DNA of 33,071 nt from positions 1-33,071 of the forward strand of contig JBBSUX010000003.1 in NCBI GenBank assembly GCA_038234045.1, given 5' to 3'. This document shows, piece after piece, positions 15,855-25,512 of this stretch. The first letter of the stretch is position 1. Each line of letters opens with the position of its first letter. Under the pieces are notes generated by a model. The model saw only the letters and a list, made by a program, of their open reading frames with translations, did no database searches and was not told the origin of the DNA. Origin of the DNA: JBBSUX01 sp038234045. Its GTDB lineage: Bacteria; Pseudomonadota; Gammaproteobacteria; Burkholderiales; Burkholderiaceae_C. Made by a program: the position numbers and the translations under genes.

Positions 15855-17138
15855 TCAAGCGGGGACCGTAATCGCCCGCGGTTCGTCCAGATCGAAGGCC
15901 TTGTGCAGCGCGCGCACTGCGAGCTCCATGTATTTTTCGTCGATCACCACTGAGGTCTTGATTTCACTTGTCGAGATCATCTGAATGTTGATGCCCTCCT
16001 CGCTCAGCACGCGGAACATCTTCGCCGCCACACCTACGTGACTTCGCATCCCGATGCCGACGATGCTCACCTTGCAGATGCGGGTGTCGCCCGTTACCTC
16101 GCTTGCTCCCAGCCCGGGCAGAACGCTCTTTTCGAGCAGGTCTATGGTCTTGGCGTAATCGTTGCGATGGACGGTAAAACTGAAATCAGTCTTTCCGTCC
16201 TTCGACAGATTCTGGATGATGACATCCACCTCGATATTCGCGTCCGCAACCGCCCCCAAGATCTGGTAGGCGATGCCGGGCTTGTCTGGAACGCCCAGCA
16301 CCGACACCTTGGCCTCGTCGCGGGCGAATGCGATGCCCGACACCACGGCTTTTTCCATGTTCTCGTCTTCCTCAAAAGTGATCAGGGTACCCGAGACTGC
16401 CTCTTCGGCGACATCGATATCCCAGGGCGTGAAGCTGGAAAGCACGCGCATCGGCACACGGTATTTGCCGGCAAATTCCACCGAACGGATCTGCAGGACC
16501 TTGGAGCCAAGCGACGCCATTTCGAGCATCTCTTCGAAGCTCACCGTACCCAGCCGGCGCGCCTCGGGCACGACTCGCGGATCGGTCGTATAGACACCGT
16601 CCACGTCGGTAAAGATCAGGCATTCTGCCGCCTTCATCGCGGCGGCTACGGCGACAGCCGAGGTATCGCTGCCGCCTCTTCCCAGGGTCGTGATATGACC
16701 CTCTTCGTTGACGCCCTGGAAACCCGTCACGATGACCACTTTGCCTGCCGCCAGGTCGGTGCGAACGCGGGTGTCATCGATCGATTCGATACGCGCCTTG
16801 GTATAGGCATCGTCGGTCCGAATCGGCACCTGCCACCCGGCATAGCTGACGGAAGACATGCCCTCGCCCTGCAATGCGATAGCCAGCAAGGCCGAGGACG
16901 CCTGCTCGCCGGTGGCCGCCAGCATGTCGAGCTCGCGGTCGTAGGCATCGTCGGTGCTTGAGGGCGCCAGCTCCTTGGCCAGGCCCAGCAGGCGATTTGT
17001 TTCACCGCTCATGGCACTTGGCACCACCACCATCTGATGACCAGCACGCGCCCATTTGGCGACGCGGCGCGCCACATTGCGGATGCGCTCGGTCGAGCCC
17101 ATCGACGTGCCGCCATATTTGTGAACGATCAGTGCCAT
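15855..17138 (-). CDS. lysC: Aspartate kinase
   Basis: A 427-residue aspartokinase, full length for the family. It phosphorylates aspartate, the first step toward lysine, threonine, methionine and diaminopimelate. The N-terminal kinase domain starts VHKYGGTSMGS (the KFGGTSV motif), with VVPSAMSGETNRLL and GRGGSDTSAVA further on. Two ACT domains occupy the last ~160 residues (VSVLGVPDKPGIAYQIL and VSIVGIGMRSHVGVAAKMF), indicating allosteric feedback by lysine and/or threonine. The start is ATG 17138; the in-frame extension to 17234 is not conserved sequence. There is no clear Shine-Dalgarno sequence, and the leader is pyrimidine-rich with a hairpin further upstream. It is followed closely by tRNA-Ser. 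Confidence 0.96.
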   Translation of the reverse strand: MALIVHKYGGTSMGSTERIRNVARRVAKWARAGHQMVVVPSAMSGETNRLLGLAKELAPSSTDDAYDRELDMLAATGEQASSALLAIALQGEGMSSVSYAGWQVPIRTDDAYTKARIESIDDTRVRTDLAAGKVVIVTGFQGVNEEGHITTLGRGGSDTSAVAVAAAMKAAECLIFTDVDGVYTTDPRVVPEARRLGTVSFEEMLEMASLGSKVLQIRSVEFAGKYRVPMRVLSSFTPWDIDVAEEAVSGTLITFEEDENMEKAVVSGIAFARDEAKVSVLGVPDKPGIAYQILGAVADANIEVDVIIQNLSKDGKTDFSFTVHRNDYAKTIDLLEKSVLPGLGASEVTGDTRICKVSIVGIGMRSHVGVAAKMFRVLSEEGINIQMISTSEIKTSVVIDEKYMELAVRALHKAFDLDEPRAITVPA

Positions 17139-17184
17139 CAGGAGATCAAGAAGGAAAAGGAAAGAGTAGGTCCAAAGGGGAAGC

Positions 17185-17201
17185 GCCTCAGGAACTGAGG
17201 C
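17185..17201 (-). terminator. Hairpin between tilS and lysC
   Basis: GCCTCAG and CTGAGGC pair perfectly around a 3-base loop in the 155-base gap between tilS and lysC. On the minus strand a pyrimidine-rich run follows but not a clean T-tract, so it may be a weak tilS terminator or a leader structure 46 bases before the lysC start. It is too small for a lysine riboswitch. Confidence 0.35.
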
Positions 17202-17293
17202 AGTCCTTCGAAAGAATCCGTAGAAATGCCGCATTGGCCCAATACGGACGGCCCGGCATCGATTTATCGCAATGGGACATTCGGCAAGCTCTG

Positions 17294-18331
17294 TCAGAAG
17301 TCCTCAGGAGCCCTCGCAGCGACGGCAGAAGCGGCCGAATTGTACCAATCGATGACATCGCCTTCGCGTTGCACGAAGCCCACGCCCACCCGGATCAGGA
17401 TGCGGTGCCCCTTCGTCGTGCAGCGCAGGATTTGGCTCTGCAGTTCAGCCAGCTGCCGGGCTTCCGGTGTCGTCTGATGAACCACGCGAAGCCAGTGACG
17501 AAGCACCAGCGCCTGCCGACCGGGCGAAAGCGCCTGCAAGCGCGTGATGACTGGCGGCACTCCGACGACGGCAAGATCGCTGGTGCTGATCTCTTCAAGC
17601 ACCATCTGCGCTTCTGCGGCATGTCTTGCGCTGCGTGCGAACGTTTCCCTGAATGCCGGAAACGCGGTCTCGAGCGCGGGAAGCAGCCGCCCGCGGATGC
17701 GGTTGCGCGTGAAATGCTCCTCGTCATTGGAAGGGTCTTCGATCCAAGCCACGCCAGCCTGCAGCGCAAGCCAAGCCCGAAGATCCGACCGCGCCACCCG
17801 AAGAAACGGACGATGGAAAGCGAGCGAAGCGCGTTGCCACCGGGCTGGCATTGCGGCGATGCCGCGCAGGCCAGCGCCGCGTGAAAGCGCCAGCAGCACA
17901 GTTTCCACCTGATCATCCGCATGATGACCGAAAGCTACGGATTTGATAGCTGATAGCGCTTTTCCATACTGCGTTAGCGCATCAAAACACCCATAACGTG
18001 CATTGCGGGCAGCGGCTTCCGGGCTTTCGCCAGGGAGCGGTTTGGCATCGACGGCTTCGACATGCAACGGCACCCCGATCGATGCGCAGACCTTGCGGCA
18101 GTGCGCCTCAAAGTCGGCCGCCGCTGGCTGCAGGGCGTGATTGACATGGACTGCCAGCAACTTGCCGGGCCAGCGCGCTGCGCAGGCCAGCAGCAAGGCG
18201 GTGGAATCCGCCCCTCCGCTGTAGGCAATAGCGAGAGGCAATTCGGGCGCAAAGGCCGCAATAGCGCGCTCGACCGCAGCGGCATCCCCCGCCGGAGAAC
18301 GCCCGCTGTCTTGCGCGTCGATGCTGCTCAT
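17294..18331 (-). CDS. tilS: tRNA(Ile)-lysidine synthase
   Basis: Converts the wobble cytidine of tRNA-Ile(CAU) to lysidine, using ATP and lysine. The PP-loop ATP-pyrophosphatase motif SGGADS is at 38-43, followed by VHVNHALQ and GHHADDQVETVLLALSRGAGLRG, which are diagnostic for TilS. ARHAAEAQ... LALSPGRQALVLRHWL matches the substrate-binding middle domain. At 345 residues it is well short of the 432 of E. coli TilS, so the C-terminal domain seems reduced or missing. Starts at 18331 (ATG) or 18364 (GTG, 11 residues longer) cannot be separated; both have poor ribosome-binding sites. It lies between accA and lysC, all on minus. Confidence 0.93.
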   Translation of the reverse strand: MSSIDAQDSGRSPAGDAAAVERAIAAFAPELPLAIAYSGGADSTALLLACAARWPGKLLAVHVNHALQPAAADFEAHCRKVCASIGVPLHVEAVDAKPLPGESPEAAARNARYGCFDALTQYGKALSAIKSVAFGHHADDQVETVLLALSRGAGLRGIAAMPARWQRASLAFHRPFLRVARSDLRAWLALQAGVAWIEDPSNDEEHFTRNRIRGRLLPALETAFPAFRETFARSARHAAEAQMVLEEISTSDLAVVGVPPVITRLQALSPGRQALVLRHWLRVVHQTTPEARQLAELQSQILRCTTKGHRILIRVGVGFVQREGDVIDWYNSAASAVAARAPEDF

Positions 18332-18382
18332 CGGTTCAACCCCGGCGCACGCTACGAAGCGCACCGCAGAAAGGAATCCGCC

Positions 18383-19360
18383 TCAGCTGCTCTCGGCCTT
18401 GGTGTCGTTGAAGCGGCCATAGCTCTGCAGGCGCGCATAACGGCGGTCGAGCAGCTCGGGAGGGCGTAGATCGTGCACCTGCCGGAATGCATCACCCAGC
18501 GCACGCTTCAAAAACGCCGCCATCTGCCGCGGATCGCGGTGCGCACCGCCTACCGGTTCGTTGACGATTTTGTCGACCAGCCCAAGCGCCTTCAGTCGAT
18601 GCGCCGTGATGCCCATCGCATCGGCCGCATCCTGCGCGCGTTCGCTGGTTTTCCAGAGAATCGATGCGCAGCCTTCCGGGCTGATCACCGAATAGACCGA
18701 GTACTGCAGCATCAATACCTGGTCAGCCACGGAAATGGCGAGAGCGCCACCAGAGCCACCTTCACCGATCACTGTCGTGATGATGGGGACTTCCAACTGC
18801 GCCATCTCAAAAATATTGCGCCCAATGGCTTCGGACTGCGAGCGCTCTTCTGCATCGATGCCGGGATAGGCGCCCGGCGTATCGACGAACGTAAAGACCG
18901 GCAAGCGAAACTTTTCGGCGGTTTTCATCAGGCGCAGCGCCTTGCGATAACCCTCGGGTTTAGTCATACCGAAGTTGCGCAGCCCTCGCTCTTTGGTATC
19001 GCGCCCTTTCTGGTGGCCAAGCACCATGCAGGCATGACCGGTGAAGCGCGCAAGCCCACCGACGATGGAGAGATCGTCGGAGAAATGCCGGTCGCCGTGC
19101 ATCTCGATGAAGTCGGTGAAGATTTCGCGAACGTAGTCCAGCGTGTAGGGACGCTCGATATGGCGGGCGATCTTTGTGATCTGCCAGGGCGAAAGATCGC
19201 TGTAGATGTCCTTGGTCAGCTGCAGGCTCTTCTTGGCCAGCTGGGTAATTTCTTCCGAGATGTCGACCGCAGATTCGGTCTGAACGTATCGCAGTTCTTC
19301 AATCTTCCCTTCAAGGTCCGCAATCGGCTGCTCAAAGTCAAGGAATGTTTTTTTGGCCAA
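18383..19360 (-). CDS. accA: Acetyl-CoA carboxylase carboxyltransferase subunit alpha
   Basis: A 325-residue alpha subunit (E. coli 319) of the carboxyltransferase that moves the carboxyl group from biotin to acetyl-CoA, the first step of fatty acid synthesis. The N-terminus FLDFEQPIADLEGKIEELR and the core FVDTPGAYPGIDAEERSQSEAIGRN and GEGGSGGALA are classic. The start is TTG at 19360: AAGGAG stands seven bases upstream and the encoded N-terminus fits known family members without extension. No in-frame ATG nearby would keep the conserved N-terminus. It lies between the DNA glycosylase gene and tilS on the minus strand. Confidence 0.97.
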   Translation of the reverse strand: MAKKTFLDFEQPIADLEGKIEELRYVQTESAVDISEEITQLAKKSLQLTKDIYSDLSPWQITKIARHIERPYTLDYVREIFTDFIEMHGDRHFSDDLSIVGGLARFTGHACMVLGHQKGRDTKERGLRNFGMTKPEGYRKALRLMKTAEKFRLPVFTFVDTPGAYPGIDAEERSQSEAIGRNIFEMAQLEVPIITTVIGEGGSGGALAISVADQVLMLQYSVYSVISPEGCASILWKTSERAQDAADAMGITAHRLKALGLVDKIVNEPVGGAHRDPRQMAAFLKRALGDAFRQVHDLRPPELLDRRYARLQSYGRFNDTKAESS

Positions 19361-19367
19361 GGCCTTG

Positions 19368-19373
19368 CTCCTT
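19368..19373 (-). promoter_or_regulatory. Strong Shine-Dalgarno site deciding the accA TTG start
   Basis: AAGGAG on the minus strand, seven bases before TTG 19360. It fixes an otherwise doubtful start codon. Confidence 0.75.
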
Positions 19374-19418
19374 CAGGGGGCACGCACTGCGGTTGGTGCA
19401 TGCGGGCCGTTGCGTCTG

Positions 19419-20147
19419 TCAGTAGGCAACGGGCACGGGGTCGAGCGACCGCCAAATATACCAAGTTGCAACGCTCCGATACGGTGCCCACGCGGCTGAC
19501 ACCTCTCGCGCATCGCTGCGACTGACCGGATCTCCCGAGAAATATCCGCGACTGATTCCGGTCAGCAAACCCACGTCGTCGAGCGGCAGAACATCGGGCC
19601 GCATCAGATAGAAGATGAGAAACATTTCGGCCGTCCAGCGGCCGATGCCACGAATCGCAATCAGCTCTGCAATGATTTCTTCGTCATCCATTTCCTCCCA
19701 CGCCTTGACATGCACGCTGCCGCTGTTGAAGTGCAGTGCCAAATCGCACAGGTATTCCACCTTGCGCGCCGAAAGACCGGCCGCACGCATGTCGTCGACC
19801 TTGAGCTTCAGCACGCCCGCAGGCGTCATCCGCTTCGACAACGCCGCAAAACGGTCCCAGACCGCCTGCGCTGCCTTCACCGAAATCTGCTGGCCGACGA
19901 TGCTGCGTGCCAGCGTCGTAAAGGCGTCGCCTCGGGACTGCAGACAGGCTTCGCCGAACTGGGGAATAAGCCGCTTCATCACCCGATCCTTGGCCATCAG
20001 GTGTTTGCAGGCCTGTGCCCAGTACGCTGGCGTGGCAATAACTGGTTCCGACGCCTTGGAAAGGGCAACCGGCTTCTTCACACGAGCCACAGTCCCTTCA
20101 GGCTGAGCCGCAACATCGGTGATCAGTGGTTTTTCACGAGCGGCCAT
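19419..20147 (-). CDS. DNA-3-methyladenine glycosylase II family protein (AlkA-like, HhH-GPD)
   Basis: A 242-residue base-excision repair glycosylase. The helix-hairpin-helix is AIRGIGRWTAE (164-174), and the catalytic aspartate follows in VLPLDDVGLLTG (D190 or D191). An upstream SIVGQQISVKAAQAVWDRF stretch is typical of the family. It removes alkylated bases such as 3-methyladenine. There is no iron-sulphur cysteine cluster of the endonuclease III type. The first 30-40 residues are basic and poorly conserved. It sits between cysS and accA with short gaps, so co-transcription with either is plausible. Confidence 0.93.
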   Translation of the reverse strand: MAAREKPLITDVAAQPEGTVARVKKPVALSKASEPVIATPAYWAQACKHLMAKDRVMKRLIPQFGEACLQSRGDAFTTLARSIVGQQISVKAAQAVWDRFAALSKRMTPAGVLKLKVDDMRAAGLSARKVEYLCDLALHFNSGSVHVKAWEEMDDEEIIAELIAIRGIGRWTAEMFLIFYLMRPDVLPLDDVGLLTGISRGYFSGDPVSRSDAREVSAAWAPYRSVATWYIWRSLDPVPVAY

Positions 20148-20177
20148 CGATACCCCACAAGACTGGAAGTGTGATTC

Positions 20178-21593
<1,416 letters not shown>

Positions 21594-21733
21594 GGGTATC
21601 GGGATGGGACGACTCGTCTGCCGGACGCGGATTTCGCGCAGCGGCAGCAGGCATTTCAGATGGGGGCTTGAGAGCGCCTGACGCATGCGCGGCGGAGCCC
21701 GGCACGCAGCCTCTGGCCGCTACAATCGTTGGC

Positions 21734-21761
21734 AGTATATCGCCGCCCGGTGAGTTCCCAA
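21734..21761 (-). promoter_or_regulatory. Candidate sigma-70 promoter for cysS
   Basis: On the minus strand TTGGGA (21756-21761) and TATACT (21734-21739) are separated by 16 bases, about 140 bases before the cysS start. The match to the consensus is good at -10 and fair at -35. A TACAAT at 21721-21726 on plus has no matching -35 box. Confidence 0.45.
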
Positions 21762-21810
21762 GCCTCCCGCGCCACCCTCGGCAAGCCGATCGCAACCCAG
21801 CCCAGAACGT

Positions 21811-22464
21811 ATGAAACCCGGCTTTGTCACCTCCTACAAACGCCTGCGGCGCTCGGTGACTGCCGCCCTCCTCGGCTTGTTTTTGGCCAGCACCGCAAAC
21901 GCTGATGCCTATGGCGATGTCAACCGGCTGATCAGGGCGAACAAACTGGCGGACGCATCCGTCAAGGTCAATAGCTATCTGGCGAGCAATCCCCGCGATC
22001 CGCAGATGCGGTTTCTGAAGGGCGTGATTCAGACCGACGAAGGCCAGGCAGCGGACGCCGCAGCTACTTTCACAGCGCTGACGCGGGAATTTCCCGAACT
22101 GCCAGAGCCGTACAACAACCTCGCTGCGCTTTACGCTAATGCCGGTGAATACGACAAGGCCCGCACCGCACTGGAAATGGCCATCCGCCTGAATCCTGAT
22201 TACGCCATCGCTTACGAGAACCTGGGTGATGTGCAAGCCCGGCTCGCAGGTGAGTCTTACGCGAAATCGCAACGTCTTGAATCCTCCAATCCCCGGCTTG
22301 GACCCAAGCTCGCGTTGATCCGCCAGCTTTTCATCGCGCCGACTGCCAAACGCAAGGGAGCCGGTGCCTCAAATCCACCGGCGGCAATGGCTCCGTCCAC
22401 CACTGACTCGGCAGCCGGCGCGGCTTCGGTTGCCGACCCGGGCGCAGGAAAGCCTGCACGCTGA
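21811..22464 (+). CDS. Exported tetratricopeptide-repeat protein
   Basis: A 217-residue protein with a signal peptide (RRSVTAALLGLFLASTANADA, residues about 13-33). Three or so TPR units follow; the clearest is PEPYNNLAALYANAGEYDKARTALEMAIRLNPDY, with YAIAYENLGDVQARLAGE next. The C-terminal ~40 residues are a low-complexity Ala/Pro/Ser tail. TPRs serve protein-protein contacts in the periplasm; no catalytic site is visible. It is the first gene of a plus-strand run into two cyclophilins and lpxH. Confidence 0.88.
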   Translation: MKPGFVTSYKRLRRSVTAALLGLFLASTANADAYGDVNRLIRANKLADASVKVNSYLASNPRDPQMRFLKGVIQTDEGQAADAAATFTALTREFPELPEPYNNLAALYANAGEYDKARTALEMAIRLNPDYAIAYENLGDVQARLAGESYAKSQRLESSNPRLGPKLALIRQLFIAPTAKRKGAGASNPPAAMAPSTTDSAAGAASVADPGAGKPAR

Positions 22465-22590
22465 GTGAGCCACTTCGTCGGTTCTGCCAGATGCGTTTGT
22501 TCAGCACAATGCAATAGTTTTGTGCCTGGCCGGGAACGGGAGACCCCGAATCCGGATCCATCTATTTTTCCGAAAAAGAAAGTCACGCTG

Positions 22591-23214
22591 ATGTCTCATT
22601 CACCCGTCGATCGTTTCAATGACCTGTCGTTTGCCACGCGTCTCACGCGGCGCGCGGCTGCCAGTGCGCTCGTACTTGCAGCGGCGCTCTCGGCAGGCGG
22701 CGCACAAGCAGCCGATACCGATGCGCCCAAGGTAAAGCTCGTCACCAGCGATGGCGACATCGTCCTGCAGCTCGATGCGCAGAAAGCGCCGAAGACAGTT
22801 GCCAATTTCCTGAGTTATGTGCGTGCCAAACACTACGACGGCACGATCTTCCACCGGGTGATCGATGGCTTCATGATTCAGGGCGGCGGTTTCACACCCG
22901 ACATGCAGCAAAAGCCTGTGCAGGCGCCTCTAGCGCTGGAGACTACCGGCCTCAAGAACGACACCTACACGGTAGCGATGGCTCGCACCAGCAACCCCAA
23001 TTCGGCGACCGCACAGTTCTTCATCAATGTGAAGGACAACGCGATGCTCAATCCGCCGAATCCCGATGGCTACGGCTATGCCGTCTTCGGCAAGGTGATC
23101 GAGGGCAAGGATGTCGTCGACAAGATCCGCAATGTTGCTACCGGCAACAAGGGGCCTTACCAAAATGTTCCGCTCACTCCGGTCATTATCAAATCAGCCA
23201 CCGTGCTTCCCTGA
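22591..23214 (+). CDS. ppiA: Peptidyl-prolyl cis-trans isomerase, cyclophilin type, exported
   Basis: A 207-residue cyclophilin with an N-terminal signal peptide (TRRAAASALVLAAALSAGGAQAADT), so it acts in the periplasm. The catalytic core is intact: GTIFHRVIDGFMIQGGG holds the arginine and phenylalanine of the active site, and SATAQFFINVKDN and YAVFGKVIEGKDVVDKI follow. It speeds proline isomerisation during folding of exported proteins. ATG 22591 is used because the in-frame extension to 22465 is not conserved. It is followed 49 bases on by a cytoplasmic paralogue. Confidence 0.94.
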   Translation: MSHSPVDRFNDLSFATRLTRRAAASALVLAAALSAGGAQAADTDAPKVKLVTSDGDIVLQLDAQKAPKTVANFLSYVRAKHYDGTIFHRVIDGFMIQGGGFTPDMQQKPVQAPLALETTGLKNDTYTVAMARTSNPNSATAQFFINVKDNAMLNPPNPDGYGYAVFGKVIEGKDVVDKIRNVATGNKGPYQNVPLTPVIIKSATVLP

Positions 23215-23263
23215 CGCGCTTCCCCAACATTCTTTCGGTTCACCCATTCAGGAGCTTTCATTC

Positions 23264-23770
23264 ATGACCCGTCCCCAAGTCGAACTTCAGATCCGTGACT
23301 ACGGCAACATCACGCTTGAACTCGATGATGAAAAGGCGCCGAAAAGCGTCGCCAATTTCCTTGAATATGTCGGCAAGGGCCACTACGACGGCACCATCTT
23401 TCACCGCGTGATCCCCGGTTTCATGGTGCAGGGTGGCGGAATGGAGCCGGGCATGGGGCAGAAACCCACCGGCGCCGAGATCGAGAACGAAGCCAACAAC
23501 GGCTTGAAGAACGCCAAGTACACCGTTGCCATGGCACGGACCAACGCTCCGCATTCCGCAACCGCGCAATTCTTTGTCAACATCGCCGACAACGGCTTTT
23601 TGAACCATACCGCGCCTTCGGCACAGGGCTGGGGATATGCAGTGTTCGGTAAAGTAATCAAGGGCACCGACGTGGTCGACAAGATCGCCGCCGTGAAAAC
23701 CGGCCGCAAGGGCATGCACGACGACGTTCCGAAAGACGACGTTGTCATCGAGAAAGCTGTCGCTCTCTGA
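23264..23770 (+). CDS. ppiB: Peptidyl-prolyl cis-trans isomerase, cyclophilin type, cytoplasmic
   Basis: A 168-residue cyclophilin without a signal peptide, hence cytoplasmic. The active-site stretches GTIFHRVIPGFMVQGGGM, SATAQFFVNIADN and YAVFGKVIKGTDVVDKI are complete. ATG 23264 is preceded by AGGAG at a good distance; the frame extension upstream overlaps the previous gene and is rejected. It resembles its neighbour closely through the core, so the pair looks like a tandem duplication with different cell locations. Confidence 0.95.
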   Translation: MTRPQVELQIRDYGNITLELDDEKAPKSVANFLEYVGKGHYDGTIFHRVIPGFMVQGGGMEPGMGQKPTGAEIENEANNGLKNAKYTVAMARTNAPHSATAQFFVNIADNGFLNHTAPSAQGWGYAVFGKVIKGTDVVDKIAAVKTGRKGMHDDVPKDDVVIEKAVAL

Positions 23771-23842
23771 CATTGTTCCGGGCGGGCCGCAAGCCGAAGA
23801 TTTGCCTCGGTTAATTCTTCGCAGCGTGCCCTCCGTTCCCGC

Positions 23843-24682
23843 ATGCCGTCGACAGTGATGCCTATCGTGGAGCTTGTTGCTCCTGCGACATGGCGCACGG
23901 TCGATTGCATTTCCGATCTGCATCTGCATGCATCAGATGCAGCGACCGTGGGCGCCTTCACGCGCTACCTGCACGACACCATCGCCGATGCAGTCTTCAT
24001 CCTGGGTGATCTGTTCGAAGTCTGGGTAGGGGACGACGCAGCCGAAGAAGTCGGCAGCTTCGAGTCGCAGTGCGTGAAGCTGCTGCGGGAGGCAGCTCAC
24101 GGCCGACCAATATTTGTGATGCACGGTAATCGGGATTTCATGTTGGGTGATTCATTTCACACGGCGGCCGGAACGACCGCCCTGGCCGACCCTGTGGTTC
24201 TGGTGCTGGGCAGTCACCGCTTCGTGCTCACCCACGGCGACGCGCTGTGTCTGGACGACATCGACTACCAACGCTTTCGTGAGCAGGTTCGCAGCGACGC
24301 ATGGCAATCAGATTTTCTGGCGCAATCGCTCGATGAGCGCCGGGCATTGGCGCGCGGGCTGAGAGATCGCAGCGAAGCCGCACAACGCGAAAAAGGTGCA
24401 GAGCATGGGCGTGAAGAAGCCACTGCCGCGGATGCGCCCTCCTCCCCCTTTGCCGATGTCGATACGCCGGCAGCCCGCCAATTGCTGCAGCAGGCCAGGT
24501 CCACAATTCTCGTTCACGGACATACGCATCGCCCTGCAGAACATTTCCTGGGGGACGGCATGCGGCGGATGGTGCTGAGCGACTGGGAACTTTCCGCAGC
24601 AACCCCGCGCGCCGATATTTTGCGTCTTTCGGCTGCTGACGGATCGCTCGTCCGGCTAGGCGTGAGCGACATCCTCACGTGA
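23843..24682 (+). CDS. lpxH: UDP-2,3-diacylglucosamine diphosphatase
   Basis: A 279-residue metallophosphoesterase that cleaves UDP-2,3-diacylglucosamine to lipid X in lipid A synthesis, at the inner face of the cytoplasmic membrane. The metal motifs are all there: D25 and H27 (ISDLHLH), D56 (LGDLFEVWVGDD), N96-R97 (HGNRD), H131 (THGD) and HGHTH (225-229). It is longer than the usual ~240-250 residues because of a charged insertion (about 175-208) before the GHTH region. The start may be 23843 or the in-frame ATG at 23858. Its stop overlaps the GTG of the next gene, so the two are coupled. Confidence 0.95.
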   Translation: MPSTVMPIVELVAPATWRTVDCISDLHLHASDAATVGAFTRYLHDTIADAVFILGDLFEVWVGDDAAEEVGSFESQCVKLLREAAHGRPIFVMHGNRDFMLGDSFHTAAGTTALADPVVLVLGSHRFVLTHGDALCLDDIDYQRFREQVRSDAWQSDFLAQSLDERRALARGLRDRSEAAQREKGAEHGREEATAADAPSSPFADVDTPAARQLLQQARSTILVHGHTHRPAEHFLGDGMRRMVLSDWELSAATPRADILRLSAADGSLVRLGVSDILT

Positions 24683-25512
24683 AGCTGACCGACTGGCTCG
24701 CAGCGTTGTGGCGCCGACTGCGCGGGCAGTCAGCCGCAGGCGATATTCCCGAAGCGCTCTGGCAGCAGGTGCAAACCCGCTATGCGTTCATAGCTACGCT
24801 CGACCCGCGCCGTGACATGCTGCTGCGCGATCTGTCGGCGCGCTTTTTACGCTCCAAACGCTTTCACGGCGCGGCCGGGCTTGTCGTTACTGATCTGATG
24901 GCCTTGGCGGTTGCAGCGCAAGCGTGCCTCTTGCTGCTTGGTTGGGCCGAGCGGCGCGGGCCGCGTTCGGCGCTGTGCTGGTATGGCGATTTCGTCGGCA
25001 TCGTGCTGCATCCCGATGCGATGCTGGCCACGCGCGAAAGGATCGACGGTGCCGGCGTGGTCCATCGCTGGCGCGAGGGGCTGCTGGGCGAAGCGATGGA
25101 GCGCGGTCCGGTAACGCTGGCTTGGCGGGCAGTAGCAGATGCGGGCGGCCAAGATGCGATGGAGCGTGGCTCGAACGTAGTGATCCACGAATTCGCCCAC
25201 AAGCTCGACATGCAGGCCGGTGGTGCCGATGGCTGCCCGCCCCTGCCACCGCGTTTTATGGGCGCGACGAGTGCACGTGCGGCACGCCGGCGTTGGCGCA
25301 AGGTACTCGAGCCGGCGTACCGGGATTTCCGCGAGCGATGCATGCTGGCGCAGCGCTTCGGGGGCGAGCCACCTTGGCTCGATGCCTATGGCGCAACCGC
25401 ACCGGCCGAATTTTTTGCCGTGGCCTGCGAAGCGTATTTTGTGAACCGTGAAGCACTGACTAACGAGCTGCCATCCCTGCCGCCGCTCTTCGACGCGTTC
25501 TTCAGCGCATGA
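24679..25512 (+). CDS. mtfA: MtfA-type zinc-dependent peptidase (M90 family)
   Basis: A 277-residue member of the Mlc titration factor A family. The zinc motif HEFAH is at 170-174 (VIHEFAHKLDM), and a downstream glutamate lies in AEFFAVACEAYF (E244 or E251), as in E. coli MtfA. E. coli MtfA is a cytosolic peptidase that binds the glucose repressor Mlc; no Mlc gene is visible here, so the partner may differ. It starts at GTG 24679, overlapping the lpxH stop by four bases (GTGA). Translational coupling with lpxH is likely. Confidence 0.9.
   Translation: MKLTDWLAALWRRLRGQSAAGDIPEALWQQVQTRYAFIATLDPRRDMLLRDLSARFLRSKRFHGAAGLVVTDLMALAVAAQACLLLLGWAERRGPRSALCWYGDFVGIVLHPDAMLATRERIDGAGVVHRWREGLLGEAMERGPVTLAWRAVADAGGQDAMERGSNVVIHEFAHKLDMQAGGADGCPPLPPRFMGATSARAARRRWRKVLEPAYRDFRERCMLAQRFGGEPPWLDAYGATAPAEFFAVACEAYFVNREALTNELPSLPPLFDAFFSA

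Noticed and set aside
17139..17293. Lysine riboswitch before lysC
   Set aside because: The leader is only 155 bases, far too short for the five-helix lysine aptamer, and its conserved core is not seen.
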